From contig JAHBBC010000002.1 of NCBI GenBank assembly GCA_019915015.1, positions 1,612,001-1,676,000 on the forward strand: DNA of 64,000 bases, given 5' to 3'. Of the stretch, positions 1-9,803 are shown one piece after another. Numbering within the stretch: the first letter of the stretch is position 1; every line of letters begins with the position of its first letter. The stretch comes from Auriscalpium vulgare. Lineage: Eukaryota; Basidiomycota; Agaricomycetes; Russulales; Auriscalpiaceae. A program made the translations under genes and the position numbers. The notes beneath the pieces were generated by a model. It was given only the letters and a program-made list of their open reading frames with translations. It was not told where the DNA came from and ran no database searches.

Positions 1-1050
1 TTGCTACGCAGCTCCGGAGCTCTCACGCCATCCGAGTACCGCCTCAGTCGCCCATTGTCCGCTCGCCCATTGTCCGCCACACGAGTCCGACTACCCCGAC
101 GTCCTCCGGTTCAGCGCTACCCACTCGCCCGCTTCCCTCCGATGCGCCCTAGCGCCTTACGACCCGCGCTACGCCCCCGCAGTCACGACGCGACTTGCGA
201 TCGACGCGTGACCCAGTCGCGACGCGCGTCGGGAGTGTGGCACTCTGAACGTTCGCAATCGGACGACGCAGCCTCGTGCCCACATCATCGGACCACCGTT
301 ATCGCGCTCGATATGGCGCTCCTTGTCGATTCCCGCGCTCCCCGACGCTGTTTCCCACAGTCGACGACAGAGCGGATCGTTTCCCGCGCCGTTTCCTTTG
401 TCCCTTGACAGCGCTGATCGTTCGCTCGACATCGTCCCCCGCCTCGTTCCTCGTCGTCTGACCGTCGCATGACTCTCGCACATTGTCCGCACCATTTGAC
501 AAGACACCGCTATCCTTTCTTTTGTCTTTCCGATGTTTCCGTACTTACTCGATCGGACACGCACTGTACTCGTCGCAACGTATAAATAGTCGTCGGATAC
601 TCTGCGAAATGCAAGTTACGTTCCCCCCTCATCGCTCCGAGCACAAGTCGTGCACTCTCGCCCTCGTCGTATCGTATAGCGGTCAACATCGGTTGACTGC
701 TCTCGCGCCTCAGCTTCAGTCGTCGCCTTAGCCTTTGTTCTCGCTTCCCGTCTTATCGCCCTCATCTTGTTCCATCGTTGTTGCCCCTTTGCCCGAGTCC
801 TCGATCGCAGTCGCGTCGCAGCCTTCCGACGTCGTACGTCGAAGTCTTGCTTTCCGATCGGTCGGAGAGTCGATCGATCGCCTCGTCGCTGCTGCGCTCT
901 CGTTCGGATCGCTGTACGATTGATCGGAGACGGTCGTCGCTTACTCCGGGACTCCTGACGCTCGCTCGCACACACACCGACATTTCTGCAGCGCTCTAGG
1001 GATTGGTGCTACGTTACGCATTCCGCCCTACTACCTGGTTGTGTCCATCA
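1..1050 (+). repeat. A-family Gypsy LTR, 5'-truncated by the window edge
   Basis: This stretch matches 8752-9803, the 5' LTR of element A, almost base for base, including the TATAAATAG box near 583 and the terminal ...TGTGTCCATCA. It lacks the first 245 or so bases of the LTR because the window starts inside it. The LTR is not followed by the primer-binding site seen after 9803, so it is either the 3' LTR of an A element lying to the left or a solo LTR. Scattered substitutions separate it from the 9-kb copy, so it is an older insertion than element A. Confidence 0.85.
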
Positions 1051-1490
1051 GCGCATGAGACGCCGCGAGGTCCTTGCGGGAGCCGCCAGGACCGTGTGTG
1101 GCGGGGCTCAGCGGCACCGTCGATGCAGCCGCCGTCCGCCCACGCAGGGGTCCTGCGCAACCGACAGAACCCTGCGCCGCAGGAGTCGAGCGGCACTCAC
1201 CATTGCTCTCCCGAGGGACTCCGCCGGCTCGTTGTTCGCTCAACGCATGGCACGCAGGGTCCTTGCGGGTGCGCAGGGTCCCCGCGGGGCGCAGGTGGCG
1301 GCAGCGTGGACGGTGTTTGTCCTGTCAGCTCCCGCGAGGACCTCGCGACATCTCGTGCGCTGCGCGCGAGCTCCAGCCGCTCCAGCAATGGCTGGGTGCA
1401 CCTGAGCCGGCGGGGTGCATGGCGTGCGGGACTCCGCAGGGTCCCCGCGGAGTACACCGAGTGGGCCCGGAGGGTCCCTCACGGAATTGA
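1051..1490. repeat. GC-rich degenerate minisatellite-like stretch
   Basis: The sequence is very GC-rich and made of degenerate short units around a CGCAGGGTCC(C/T)(C/T)GCGG core, seen near 1068, 1253, 1273 and 1437. Open frames on both strands are a by-product of this composition: they give Gly/Pro/Arg-rich peptides with no domain. I see no gene. Confidence 0.5.
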
Positions 1491-1719
1491 AGTAGTATGT
1501 GCATCAGAATAGTGTAAATGGTAGCCACCCACGTAGGAGGCATATCACTATGTTCGAAGCATATCAGCGGAGCAAGGTGTATCAACATACCACTTTGCAT
1601 ATTGCTCACATAATCAAATGATCTGAACACAGGTGAGCAATATAAAAATGTCTCGTACTTTGCAAATGATCCAGACTCTGGGATCCTGGCCATTGTGTTT
1701 ACATTAATTTTACCATTCT
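1491..1719. other. AT-rich sequence without recognisable features
   Basis: No coding pattern, tRNA or clear repeat was recognised here. It separates the GC-rich stretch from the first SINE-like repeat. Confidence 0.4.
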
Positions 1720-2345
1720 ACAGATATATAATATGTATATATTGTATTGGGGAAAGGAAAAGAAAGTGATGAGAAGAGCAAAATGTATTGTAGAGCAAGA
1801 GTCAAGATAATGTTGGTATAGACTATACACAGCTTAACTATACCCACTGCACTGTAGTCAAATGGTTAATGCTCTTATATTGTATTGTGTAAGCAATGGG
1901 TTGTAGGTTCAATTCCCCCCCTTTGCACATTTTTAATAATATAGATATTCAGCCCGGGTATTGTAGTAGCCGGGTTAGAGAGGCATGACGTAGTAAACCG
2001 GCTCAACCACTCGAAAACTACGTCATGCTTCTCTACACCAGCCGTGGGAACTTTTTACCAAAAATAGAAATCCAGGAGCTTCTTTTTCTGATCATAGAAC
2101 AATTGGAATTATATGCATATCTGCGCTAGTTAGCTTGGAAAACATAAAATACTCGCAGACACGAGCGTCTTTTGAAGCGCAAAGATGTGGAAAGACATTA
2201 GGCAGAAGCTACTTACCTAAGAATTATTGAGTTAGACAGGTGGGACAACGCAACTATCTATTTCCTTTTGTGACTTTCCTGATGTGCACTTTTTGACCTG
2301 ACTGGTTAGAGAAAGAAATGATTGAAAGTAGTTGTAGCACGGGAA
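1720..2345 (+). repeat. tRNA-derived SINE-like repeat, copy 1
   Basis: The repeat has three parts. A tRNA-like head at 1851-1925 carries an A-box-like TAGTCAAATGGTTAATGC and a B-box GGTTCAATTCC (1906-1916). A middle part starts CCCGGGTATTGTAGTAGCCGGG and contains a hairpin whose stem holds GACGTAGT and ACTACGTC. The body has the phrases GTGGGAACTTTTTACC and GTTAGCTTGGAAAACA and ends near a degenerate hairpin. The same order recurs at 3838-4390 and, reversed, inside 29238-29713. RNA polymerase III promotion is an inference from the two boxes. Confidence 0.6.
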
Positions 2346-3837
2346 GCTCCTTTCATTCGACTGATTGAAGAAGTTAGAGCCAACAGCAAAACTACATGCA
2401 GTACTAGTATTATTTGAAGTGCAAAGAGCCTGCAACGCTTAGGGCAGGACCTGCTTAGCTAAGAATTACTGAAAAAGGCAGTTGGGACGACGCGACTTGA
2501 CCGTGGGATCTATTTCCTAAAGCGACTTATAATGTGTTCGCATTTTGGCCTGACCTGTTGGAGACTTGGTGGGAAATGGCCAGTGCAAGCATGGCAGTAC
2601 AATTACTCTTAATCATTTAGGGGGCAGGGGGGAGAGGGGCTTGGCCATTAAATATACCCAAGCAAAATTGCTGACAGTCTAGGCTTGGGGATTGTCTCTA
2701 TCACTGGGTGGTAGCTCAACATCCTGCATGCTCCAATGCACTAGGTGATCGGAGGTGAGTGTTGCAATGTTGTGACATTGTGATTATTCTTTCGGTAAGA
2801 ATGCTCCGGAATGGTGGTCAGAATCCTGAGGCAATAATTGGGACATTGATAAAAATACAAAACAATCGGGATCAGAACGATGCAGTGTGAGTACAAGAAC
2901 TGAGGTGAACAATGGTCAGAGGACAGTGGTGCGACTGCAGAGGAATACAGATGTCACAGTGACTGGAGTGGCATCGTGCATACATTCTGATGACAATCTC
3001 AACAGTAAACATGTCTGATGGAATTCCGACGCGTTGTGACAGCTGTGGGAGGTGCTGTGCTCGAGGTCACGTGGTGGCAGTTGGAACAACGAGCAAGTGG
3101 TCGGATGACTGTGTGTGCTGCGTGCGACAGCGTCGCTGGCGCGAGTGTGGTGTTCAAGGTATGATTCTGATTGCGTGACTGCTCTGCAAGACTCCAATCT
3201 TGTGAGCGGTTGGAAGAACTAATCAGGTGGTCGGAGCACTGCTGTGCGATGCTGCGATCTTCAGAATTGTGTGTCTGTCGACTTGATGAAAGTGCGAAAT
3301 TCTGTAATGATCGCCTCGCAGCATGGAGCGATGTGTATCAGCGCCGTCACCGTTGTGCTGACGTGCCACACAACATCGACAATGTGTATCTTGGCTTCCA
3401 CTATGCCTATGGAGGCGGTTCCGGGCTCAATCAAGGGCTTGGACGTCATGTATTCCTAAGATGCCCAAGAGTTTATCTGATGCTGTATTTCACGGCAAAA
3501 GAGTTGTATTTCATTTTCACATGTATGTAATTTCTATCCACAGTAGCACCACAGAATTGCATGTATATGTGAATCAGTCATGATAGTATACATCACTATC
3601 TCGATTGAGCCCAGAACCACCTCCACAGGTGCAGTAGAAGCTGAGATACATGTTGTTGATGTCTCATGGCACGTCAGCACGACAGCAACAACGCGTCACA
3701 TGTTGTGGGAAGCAGCGGCGATGTGTAAGCATTGGAGTCAAGAGCGAAGCCACGGCACCTGGTGGCGCCGCAGCCCACGGGTCGAAGACCTCTAAACTCT
3801 TTTTTTCAGTGATTCTCATCCATTTTGCAAATCACAA
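2346..3837. other. Non-coding repeat-derived sequence
   Basis: At 2451-2560 a partial repeat tail matches 4985-5105 closely. The stretch 3280-3360 resembles 30352-30420, inside the insertion in B-rev. The rest shows no gene I can support: the open frames are short and lack any domain. Confidence 0.4.
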
Positions 3838-4390
3838 CAATTGTAGCTTTATATATATATATCTTTTCCCAAAGTACCAAAGAAGGGGAAAGAAATTGAT
3901 GCAAAGAGCAAACTGTCTTGTAGGGCAGGAGAAGATAGAAGGTCAACAACTACTGTACATATCCTACAAAGCTAAATGGCCTTGTAGTGTAGTGGTCAAT
4001 ACTATTGGTTGATATAAAGAACCAAGAGGTTGTAGGTTCAATTCTCCCTCTGTGCGACTTTTTAATAATATAATTATTCTGCCCGGGTGTTGTAGTAGCC
4101 GGGTTTGTGCACCATGACACGTTTAAACCTGCACCCAGTTGAAAGTGCCGGTTGATGCGTCATGGTGCGTGTTTGGCCTACCCGTGGGAAAATTTTACCT
4201 AAAATGGAAATCATGCAGTATTTTCTGCTGACTCGAGAACAATTGAAAACATGTTCATATTGTTGCTGGTTAGCTTGCAAAACGCAAAATACTTGCAGAC
4301 ATGAGTGTCTTTGGAAGTGAGAAGGTGTTGAAAAGCATTGGGCAGGAGCTACTTAGCTAAAAATTGCTCAATTACCGGGTAACCGGGTAC
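3838..4390 (+). repeat. tRNA-derived SINE-like repeat, copy 2
   Basis: It has the same organisation as the copy at 1720-2345. An AT-rich lead-in precedes a tRNA-like head (about 3976-4058) with A-box-like TAGTGTAGTGGTCAATAC and B-box GGTTCAATTCT at 4035. The CCCGGGT...GTAGTAGCCGGG segment and the GTGGGAAAATTTTACC body follow. The paired ACCATGACACG and CGTCATGGTGC phrases form the stem seen in copy 1 with different bases, so the hairpin is kept while its sequence changes. Confidence 0.55.
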
Positions 4391-5157
4391 TTTATCCCCG
4401 GGATTAGTAAGCAATGACTCATTGACCGGCAAAAATCCCAGTCTGCCTGATTCAACTGCGTCATTTTCCCACGCTTGTTGAGGAATTATATCATTGGCTA
4501 TTCACATGACCAACATCCTCTCAACACTTCTGGTATATATAATGCATGGTAGTTAGCAACTAGAGCCCTCCCAATTGCCAACCTCACCATTGTCACCCCG
4601 TGGGAACATGTTACCAAAAAGGGAAGTTAGAAGGCCTTCTCTTCTGACCTGAGAACAATTGGTATCATGTGTATATCAATGCTAATTAGCTTGGAAAATG
4701 CAAAATACTCGCAGACACGAGTGTCTTTTGCAGTGCAAAGGTGTGTAAATCACAGGGCAGGCAGGAGATACTTAGCTAAGAATTACAGAATTAGGCAGAT
4801 GGGACGACACAACTTGACTTTAGTCCAAGCTTTGGGACATATCTCTTAGAGCATTCTTTCTAATGCATGCATTTCGCCTGGCTGATGGAGGAAATAAATG
4901 ATTAGGAGGAATCATAATTAAGAGTACTCGTAATGGGAACCATGCTAGTGCTATAGTTGAAGTGTGAGGATCCTGCAAGGTGCGGCAGGACCTGCTTAGC
5001 TAAGAATTACTGAAAAAGGCAGTTGGGACGACGCGACTTGACCGTGGGATCTATTTCCTAAAGCGACTTATAATGTGTTCACGTTTTGGCCTGACTTGGT
5101 TGAAGAAAGAAACGATTAAGAGTAATCGTAAAAGAAACGATTAAGAGTAATCGTAAT
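4391..5157 (+). repeat. SINE-like body and tail fragments abutting element D
   Basis: At 4598-4925 there is a headless copy of the SINE body (GTGGGAACATGTTACC, then GCTAATTAGCTTGG). At 4985-5157 a tail segment repeats 2451-2560. It ends with two tandem copies of ACGATTAAGAGTAATCGTAA, a perfect small hairpin, the second ending about 5155. The D reverse-transcriptase reading frame begins within a few bases of that hairpin. This matches the hairpin end of the elements at 29238-30672 and 48029-48838, so it probably marks an insertion boundary inside D. Confidence 0.55.
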
Positions 5158-6366
5158 AGGCATATTCATCCATGTCTACCTAGACGATATATTCATATAC
5201 TCCGACTCAATCGCTGAGCATGAACGACACTTACGGACTGTCTTCGACCGCTTGCGCCAGAACCACTTGTTCCTCAGCCGGGACAGATGCGATGTTTATT
5301 CTTTGAAGCTTGACTGCCTGGGGCATGTTATCGACGAGCGGGGCATACACGCGGACACCGATAAAATGGCCCGCATGCGGAACTGGCCTCGTCCCCGGAA
5401 CTACCAAGAAGTTCAGCGCTTTCTTGGGCTGGTGCAATACCTAGCCCAATTCATGCCCGATGTCAGTGCATATACCACCCCACTAGCGGGACTCACGTCT
5501 AATGGGCGCCCGTTCGTCTGGGGCCCGCTCCACGAACATTGCTTTGACATGGTAAAAGCGTTAGCATGTTGGACCCCGATTCTACGGCCCATAGACCCGA
5601 GAACGGGGGTGACAGTATGGGTAATCTGTGACGTGTCTACGTATGGCGTCGGTGCGGTTTACGGACAGGGTCCTGATTGGACGACGTGTCGGCCAGCTGG
5701 ATTCATGTCAAAGAAATTTTCAAGTGCACAACGCAACTACCGCACCTTCGAGCAAGAAACAATTGCCATCCTGGAGGCCTTGTCCAAATGGTCCGATAAA
5801 TTGATTGGCCGCACGTTTACAGTGGTTACGGACCATAAAGCGCTGGAATTTTTCAATACTCAGCGCAACTTGTCGCCGAGACAAATCCGCTGGTTCGAGT
5901 TCCTCTCGAAATTCGACATGTCCGTCATGTACGTGGAAGGAAAGCTCAACAAGGTTGCGGACTGCTTCTCCCGGTATTACGAATCGCTTGATAACCCCTC
6001 GGCCGAATTAGTCAACATTGACTCGGTACTCGATCCAGAGGGGGAGGACCTGTCTCCTGACAGGCTACTAGAGGTCAGGGTACAAGCCATCAGAGCATTG
6101 CGGGAACGACAAATTATGGAAGAAAAATTACCACGAGACCGTGAAGCCAAGGAATTAGCCCGCGCGAACTCCACAACTCATACCGCGGGCACAACAATGA
6201 CTGATGTATCTGTGGCTGAAGTGATAGCTGAAAGCCCGTCACTTGTAGAGATAATGCAACAGACGGCGGATTAGTTACCTGTACTATGCAAAGGCACCCT
6301 CGCAGACGGATTCCTCGCCCGCATCGTAGAGAACCCTGAACAATTTGCAGCATTTACAATGACCGA
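5158..6366 (+). pseudogene. Ty3/Gypsy pol fragment (element D): RT palm to RNase H and linker
   Basis: The frame opens inside reverse transcriptase at the catalytic YLDDIFIYSD motif and continues through the connection segment. The RNase H domain follows, with DVSTYGVGAV, the FEQETIAILEAL helix and TDHKALEFF, then LSPRQIRWFEFLSKFD and ADCFSRY, the usual end of Gypsy RNase H. A TAG stop at 6272-6274 interrupts the frame, and coding similarity continues in frame into the pre-integrase linker (ADGFLARIVENPEQF). The left end is cut off at the hairpin-ended repeat and the right end by the LTR of element B-fwd. Gag, protease and integrase are absent from the window. It belongs to a Gypsy lineage distinct from A, B and C and is the oldest layer of the nest. 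Confidence 0.9.
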
Positions 6367-6985
6367 TGATACGCCTGCCCAGCCGTCTAGCGGAGAAACA
6401 CCCGAATTTTGGCATTTTCGGCATCTTCCGAAATCACGTGACCTCGGCCTGCCGGCCTCGGTCCGCACCATCAGGTTTCACTACCACCCCGCAGCGTCTA
6501 TCGAAAGCGCCCCAAACACACTCGAAATAGCCTACACGCCCCACCAAGCGCCCCGAGCCACACGCCACAATCCTACGGCCCCGCACAACAGTCACCCAGC
6601 GGCTATCTGACTCGGAGCCACACGCCACAATCCTTCCCCGCCGTGATGCGCCGCTGTCAAAACATACTTCCCTTCTGCGTTCCCCGATTTCTCGATATTC
6701 CCCACATCTCGATCCACGATATGGTCCCGTCTACGTTAATCCACAGCCGTCCGAGATAGGCAGGAGCGCTACACAACGAGCCAAGACCGCCCGTCGTACG
6801 TCCCTCCCTTCAATTTACACTCGGAATACATCGGATACCCCGCTCGACTTTACGATACACCACCAGCGCCTTACGATATAAGCGCTAGCGCGCTAAACGC
6901 ACTTCCCCTCCTAGCGGCAATCGTAAGTTGGAACTAAACCTAAACCGTCCGTAATTCAACGATCCTCTCTTGCCACATCCCTCGT
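6367..6985 (+). repeat. First 619 bases of the 5' LTR of element B-fwd
   Basis: It begins TGATACGCCTGCCC, the LTR start also seen (reversed) at 8432 and (direct) at 43254. It contains a CACGTG E-box at 6435-6440. It stops at ...CCCTCGT, where B-rev begins. The last four bases, TCGT (6982-6985), are the target-site duplication of B-rev; the other copy appears inverted as ACGA at 43250-43253. The remaining 830 or so bases of this LTR are at 43873-44701. Confidence 0.8.
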
Positions 6986-8432
6986 TGATGGGCGTCCAAC
7001 TGGTAGTGAGGCGGATATATATTGATGTCCAATCCTCAGAGCGCAGTAGTGAACGTATCGAGTTGAGGGAGTGCAGTCAGGGTCCCGAGACTACGCACGG
7101 CAAATCCTGCTCGGAATACGAGTGGGACACAGTGACTAGGACTTGGATCGGAGGGCGCGAGAGGCTGGGGGAGAGGACGATAGTGCGAGGGCTAGACACG
7201 GCACGGATCACCGAAATGATACAGTGCTGGAGACGCGACGGGCGAGCTCCCAAGAATGTGTCACGGAAGCTAGGAATGTCGGAGGGGACGCGAGGACTAT
7301 TTCGAGAGTCGAAGGGGAATTATGCAGCGGTGGCAATGGTCGGGGGAATATATCGAGGGCGAGAGGGACGAAGTATGAGGCGTGTCGAAGGAACAGAGGG
7401 GCGTATATAGGCCTGATCTCTGCGTTGAAGGTGCGGGGTGTCGAGGGGGAGAGTAGCGAGGCGTAGGGAGATTTCGAAGGGCAAGAGGGGATTTGTCGAG
7501 GGTCGCGGTATTGGTATTCGTATTGATATTGCGGCGTGGTATTGGTGTCGAAGTTTCGTGCGTCTAAGAACTAGAGCGACGGATTGTGGTGAAGTCAGAC
7601 CACTTCAGGCGCTCTTTCGAGATCCTGAGTACGAGGGGGAATAGTAACTTGTTATTCCGTCTGTCTAGCGACTCAGAACTATTTGTACGACAAGCGAGTC
7701 AGAAATCCGTATCGTACGGACGTGACATAGTGAAGACAAATACGATCTAAAACGCGGTAGACGTGGGTCAGATATCACGGGGTGTACGAAGTGGACGCGG
7801 GGGAGTGAGTATACGAGGGATGTGGCAAGAGAGGATCGTTGAATTACGGACGGATTTAGGTTTAGTTCCGACTTACGATGGCCGCTAGGGGGCGAAGTGC
7901 GTTTAGCGCGCTAGCCCTTATATCGTAAGGCGCTGGTGGTGTATCGTAAAGTCGAGCGGGGTATCCGATGTATTCCGAGTGTAAATTGAAGGGAGGGACG
8001 TACGACGGGCGGTCTTGGCTCGTTGTGTAGCGCTCCTGCCTATCTCGGACGGCTGTGGATTAACGTAGACGGGACCATATCGTGGATCGAGATGTGGGGA
8101 ATATCGAGAAATCGGGGAACACAGAAGGGAAGTATGTTTTGACAGCGGCGCATCACGGCGGGGAAGGATTGTAGCGTGTGGCTCCGAGTCAGATAGCCGC
8201 TGGGTGACTGTTTTGCGGGGCCGTAGGATTGTGGCGTGTGGCTCGGGGCGCTTGGTGGGGCGTGTAGGCTATTTCGAGTGCGTTTGGGGCGCTTTCGATA
8301 GACGCTGCGGGGTGGTAGTGAAACCTGATGGTGCGGACCGAGGGCGGCAGGCCGAGGTCACGTGATTTCGGAAGATGCCGAAAATGCCAAAATTCGGGTG
8401 TTTCTCCGCTAGATGGCTGGGCAGGCGTATCA
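6986..8432 (-). repeat. 3' LTR of element B-rev (1447 bp)
   Basis: Read on the minus strand, it runs from TGATACGCC at 8432 to GACGCCCATCA at 6986. It is bounded on the internal side by a purine tract (8433-8445 on the plus strand reads as pyrimidines). The paired 5' LTR starts at 42422. Open frames on either strand inside the LTR are compositional and are not annotated as genes. Confidence 0.85.
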
Positions 8433-8470
8433 CCTCCTCCTTATTGAAATACTGACCGTTCTCGGTCAGC
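8433..8470 (-). promoter_or_regulatory. 3' polypurine tract and hairpin of B-rev
   Basis: On the minus strand the order is hairpin CTGACCG-AGAA-CGGTCAG (8452-8469), then TTTC, then the purine tract AATAAGGAGGAGG directly abutting the LTR start TGATACG. A purine tract next to the 3' LTR is the standard plus-strand primer of LTR retroelements; the hairpin is an addition. The same cassette stands before the 3' LTR of element A (21335-21371) and in the middle of B pol (50521-50560). Confidence 0.75.
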
Positions 8471-8506
8471 ATGTAGAGGGAGTGACGCCTCGAAAGGAAT
8501 ACGCGG

Positions 8507-9803
8507 TGACAAGCCCCGTCCCGCGCTGGGAGGGGATCTCGACTGTCTTTTCGCATTTTCGACCAAGTCCTCGGTCACGTGACCTCGGCCTTCCTGCGCC
8601 ACGATCGGAACGCCCCGCCGACTCCCACGCTGCTCGCACCACGCGCCCACAGTCGCCACACGCTCGCCAGCACAGCATTTCCCACGCCCGTCACGACGCA
8701 TCAGATTTCCATCAGACTCGCACAGCCTGGTCGCACGACAGACACGCTCGGCGCTACGCAACTCCGGAGCTCTCACGCCATCCGAGTACCGCCTCAGTCG
8801 CGCATTGTCCGCTCGTCCATTGTCCGCCACACGAGTCCGACTACCCCGACGTCCTCCGATTCAGCGCTACCGACACGCCCGCTTCCCTCCGATGCGCCCT
8901 AGCGCCTTACGACCCGCGCTACGCCCCCGCAGTCAAGACGCGACTTGCGATCGACACGTGACCCAGTCGCGACGCGTGTCGGGAGTGTGGCACTCCGAAC
9001 GTTCGCAATCGGAAGACGCAGCCTCGTGCCCACATCATCGGACCACCGTTATCGCGCTCGATATGGCGCTCCTTGTCCGTTCCCGCGCTCCCCGACGCTG
9101 TTTCTCATAGTCGACGACAGAGAGGATCGTTTCCCGCGCCGCCTCCTTTGTCCTTTGACAGCGCTGATCGCTCGCTCGACACCGTTCCCCGCCTCGCTCC
9201 TCGTCGTCTGACCGGCGCATGACCTCTACTCATTGTTCGTACTATTTCATATGACGCCGCTATCTTGTTTTCTTTGTCTTTTCCGATGTCTCCGTACTTA
9301 CTCGATCGGACACGCACTATACTCGTCGCATCGTATAAATAGTCGTCGGATACTCTGCGAAATGCAAGTTACGTTCCCCCCTCATCGCTCCGAGCACAAG
9401 TCGTGCACTCTCGCCCTCGTCGTATCGTATAGCGGTCAACATCGGTTGACTGCTCTCGCGCCTCAGCCTCAGCCATCGCCTTAGCCTTTGTTCTCGCTTC
9501 CCGTCTTATCGCCCTCATCTTGTTCCATCGTTGTTGCCCCTTTGCCCGAGTCCTCGATCGCAGTCGCGTCGCAGCCTTCCGACGTCGTACGTCGAAGCCT
9601 CGCTTTCCGATCGGTCGGAGAGTCGATCGATCGCCTCGTCGCTGCTGCGCTCTCGATCGGATCGCAGTACGATTGATCGGAGACGGTCGTCGCTTACTCC
9701 GGGACTCCTGACGCTCGCTCGCACACACACCGACATCTCTGCAGCGCTCTAGGGATTGGTGCTACGTTACGCATTCCGCCCTACTACCTGGTTGTGTCCA
9801 TCA
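8507..9803 (+). repeat. 5' LTR of element A (1297 bp)
   Basis: It starts TGACAAGCCCC and ends TGTGTCCATCA, with the canonical TG...CA ends. It carries a CACGTG E-box at 8576-8581, 69 bases from the start, the same offset as in the B LTR. A TATA box lies at 9334-9342. It is followed four bases later by the primer-binding site. The 3' LTR matches it except for a roughly 430-base internal deletion. Confidence 0.85.
9334..9342 (+). promoter_or_regulatory. TATA box in the A LTR
   Basis: TATAAATAG is present at the same place in all three A LTR copies (also near 583 and 21768). The genomic RNA probably starts about 30 bases downstream; the start itself cannot be read from sequence. Confidence 0.55.

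Noticed and set aside
1003..1512. A Gly/Pro/Arg-rich coding region.
   Set aside because: Open frames overlap on several frames and both strands because of GC-rich repeats; no domain is present.
1851..1925. A tRNA gene (A and B boxes present).
   Set aside because: The acceptor stem does not pair properly and the unit is part of a repeat with a fixed non-tRNA body, so it is a SINE head.
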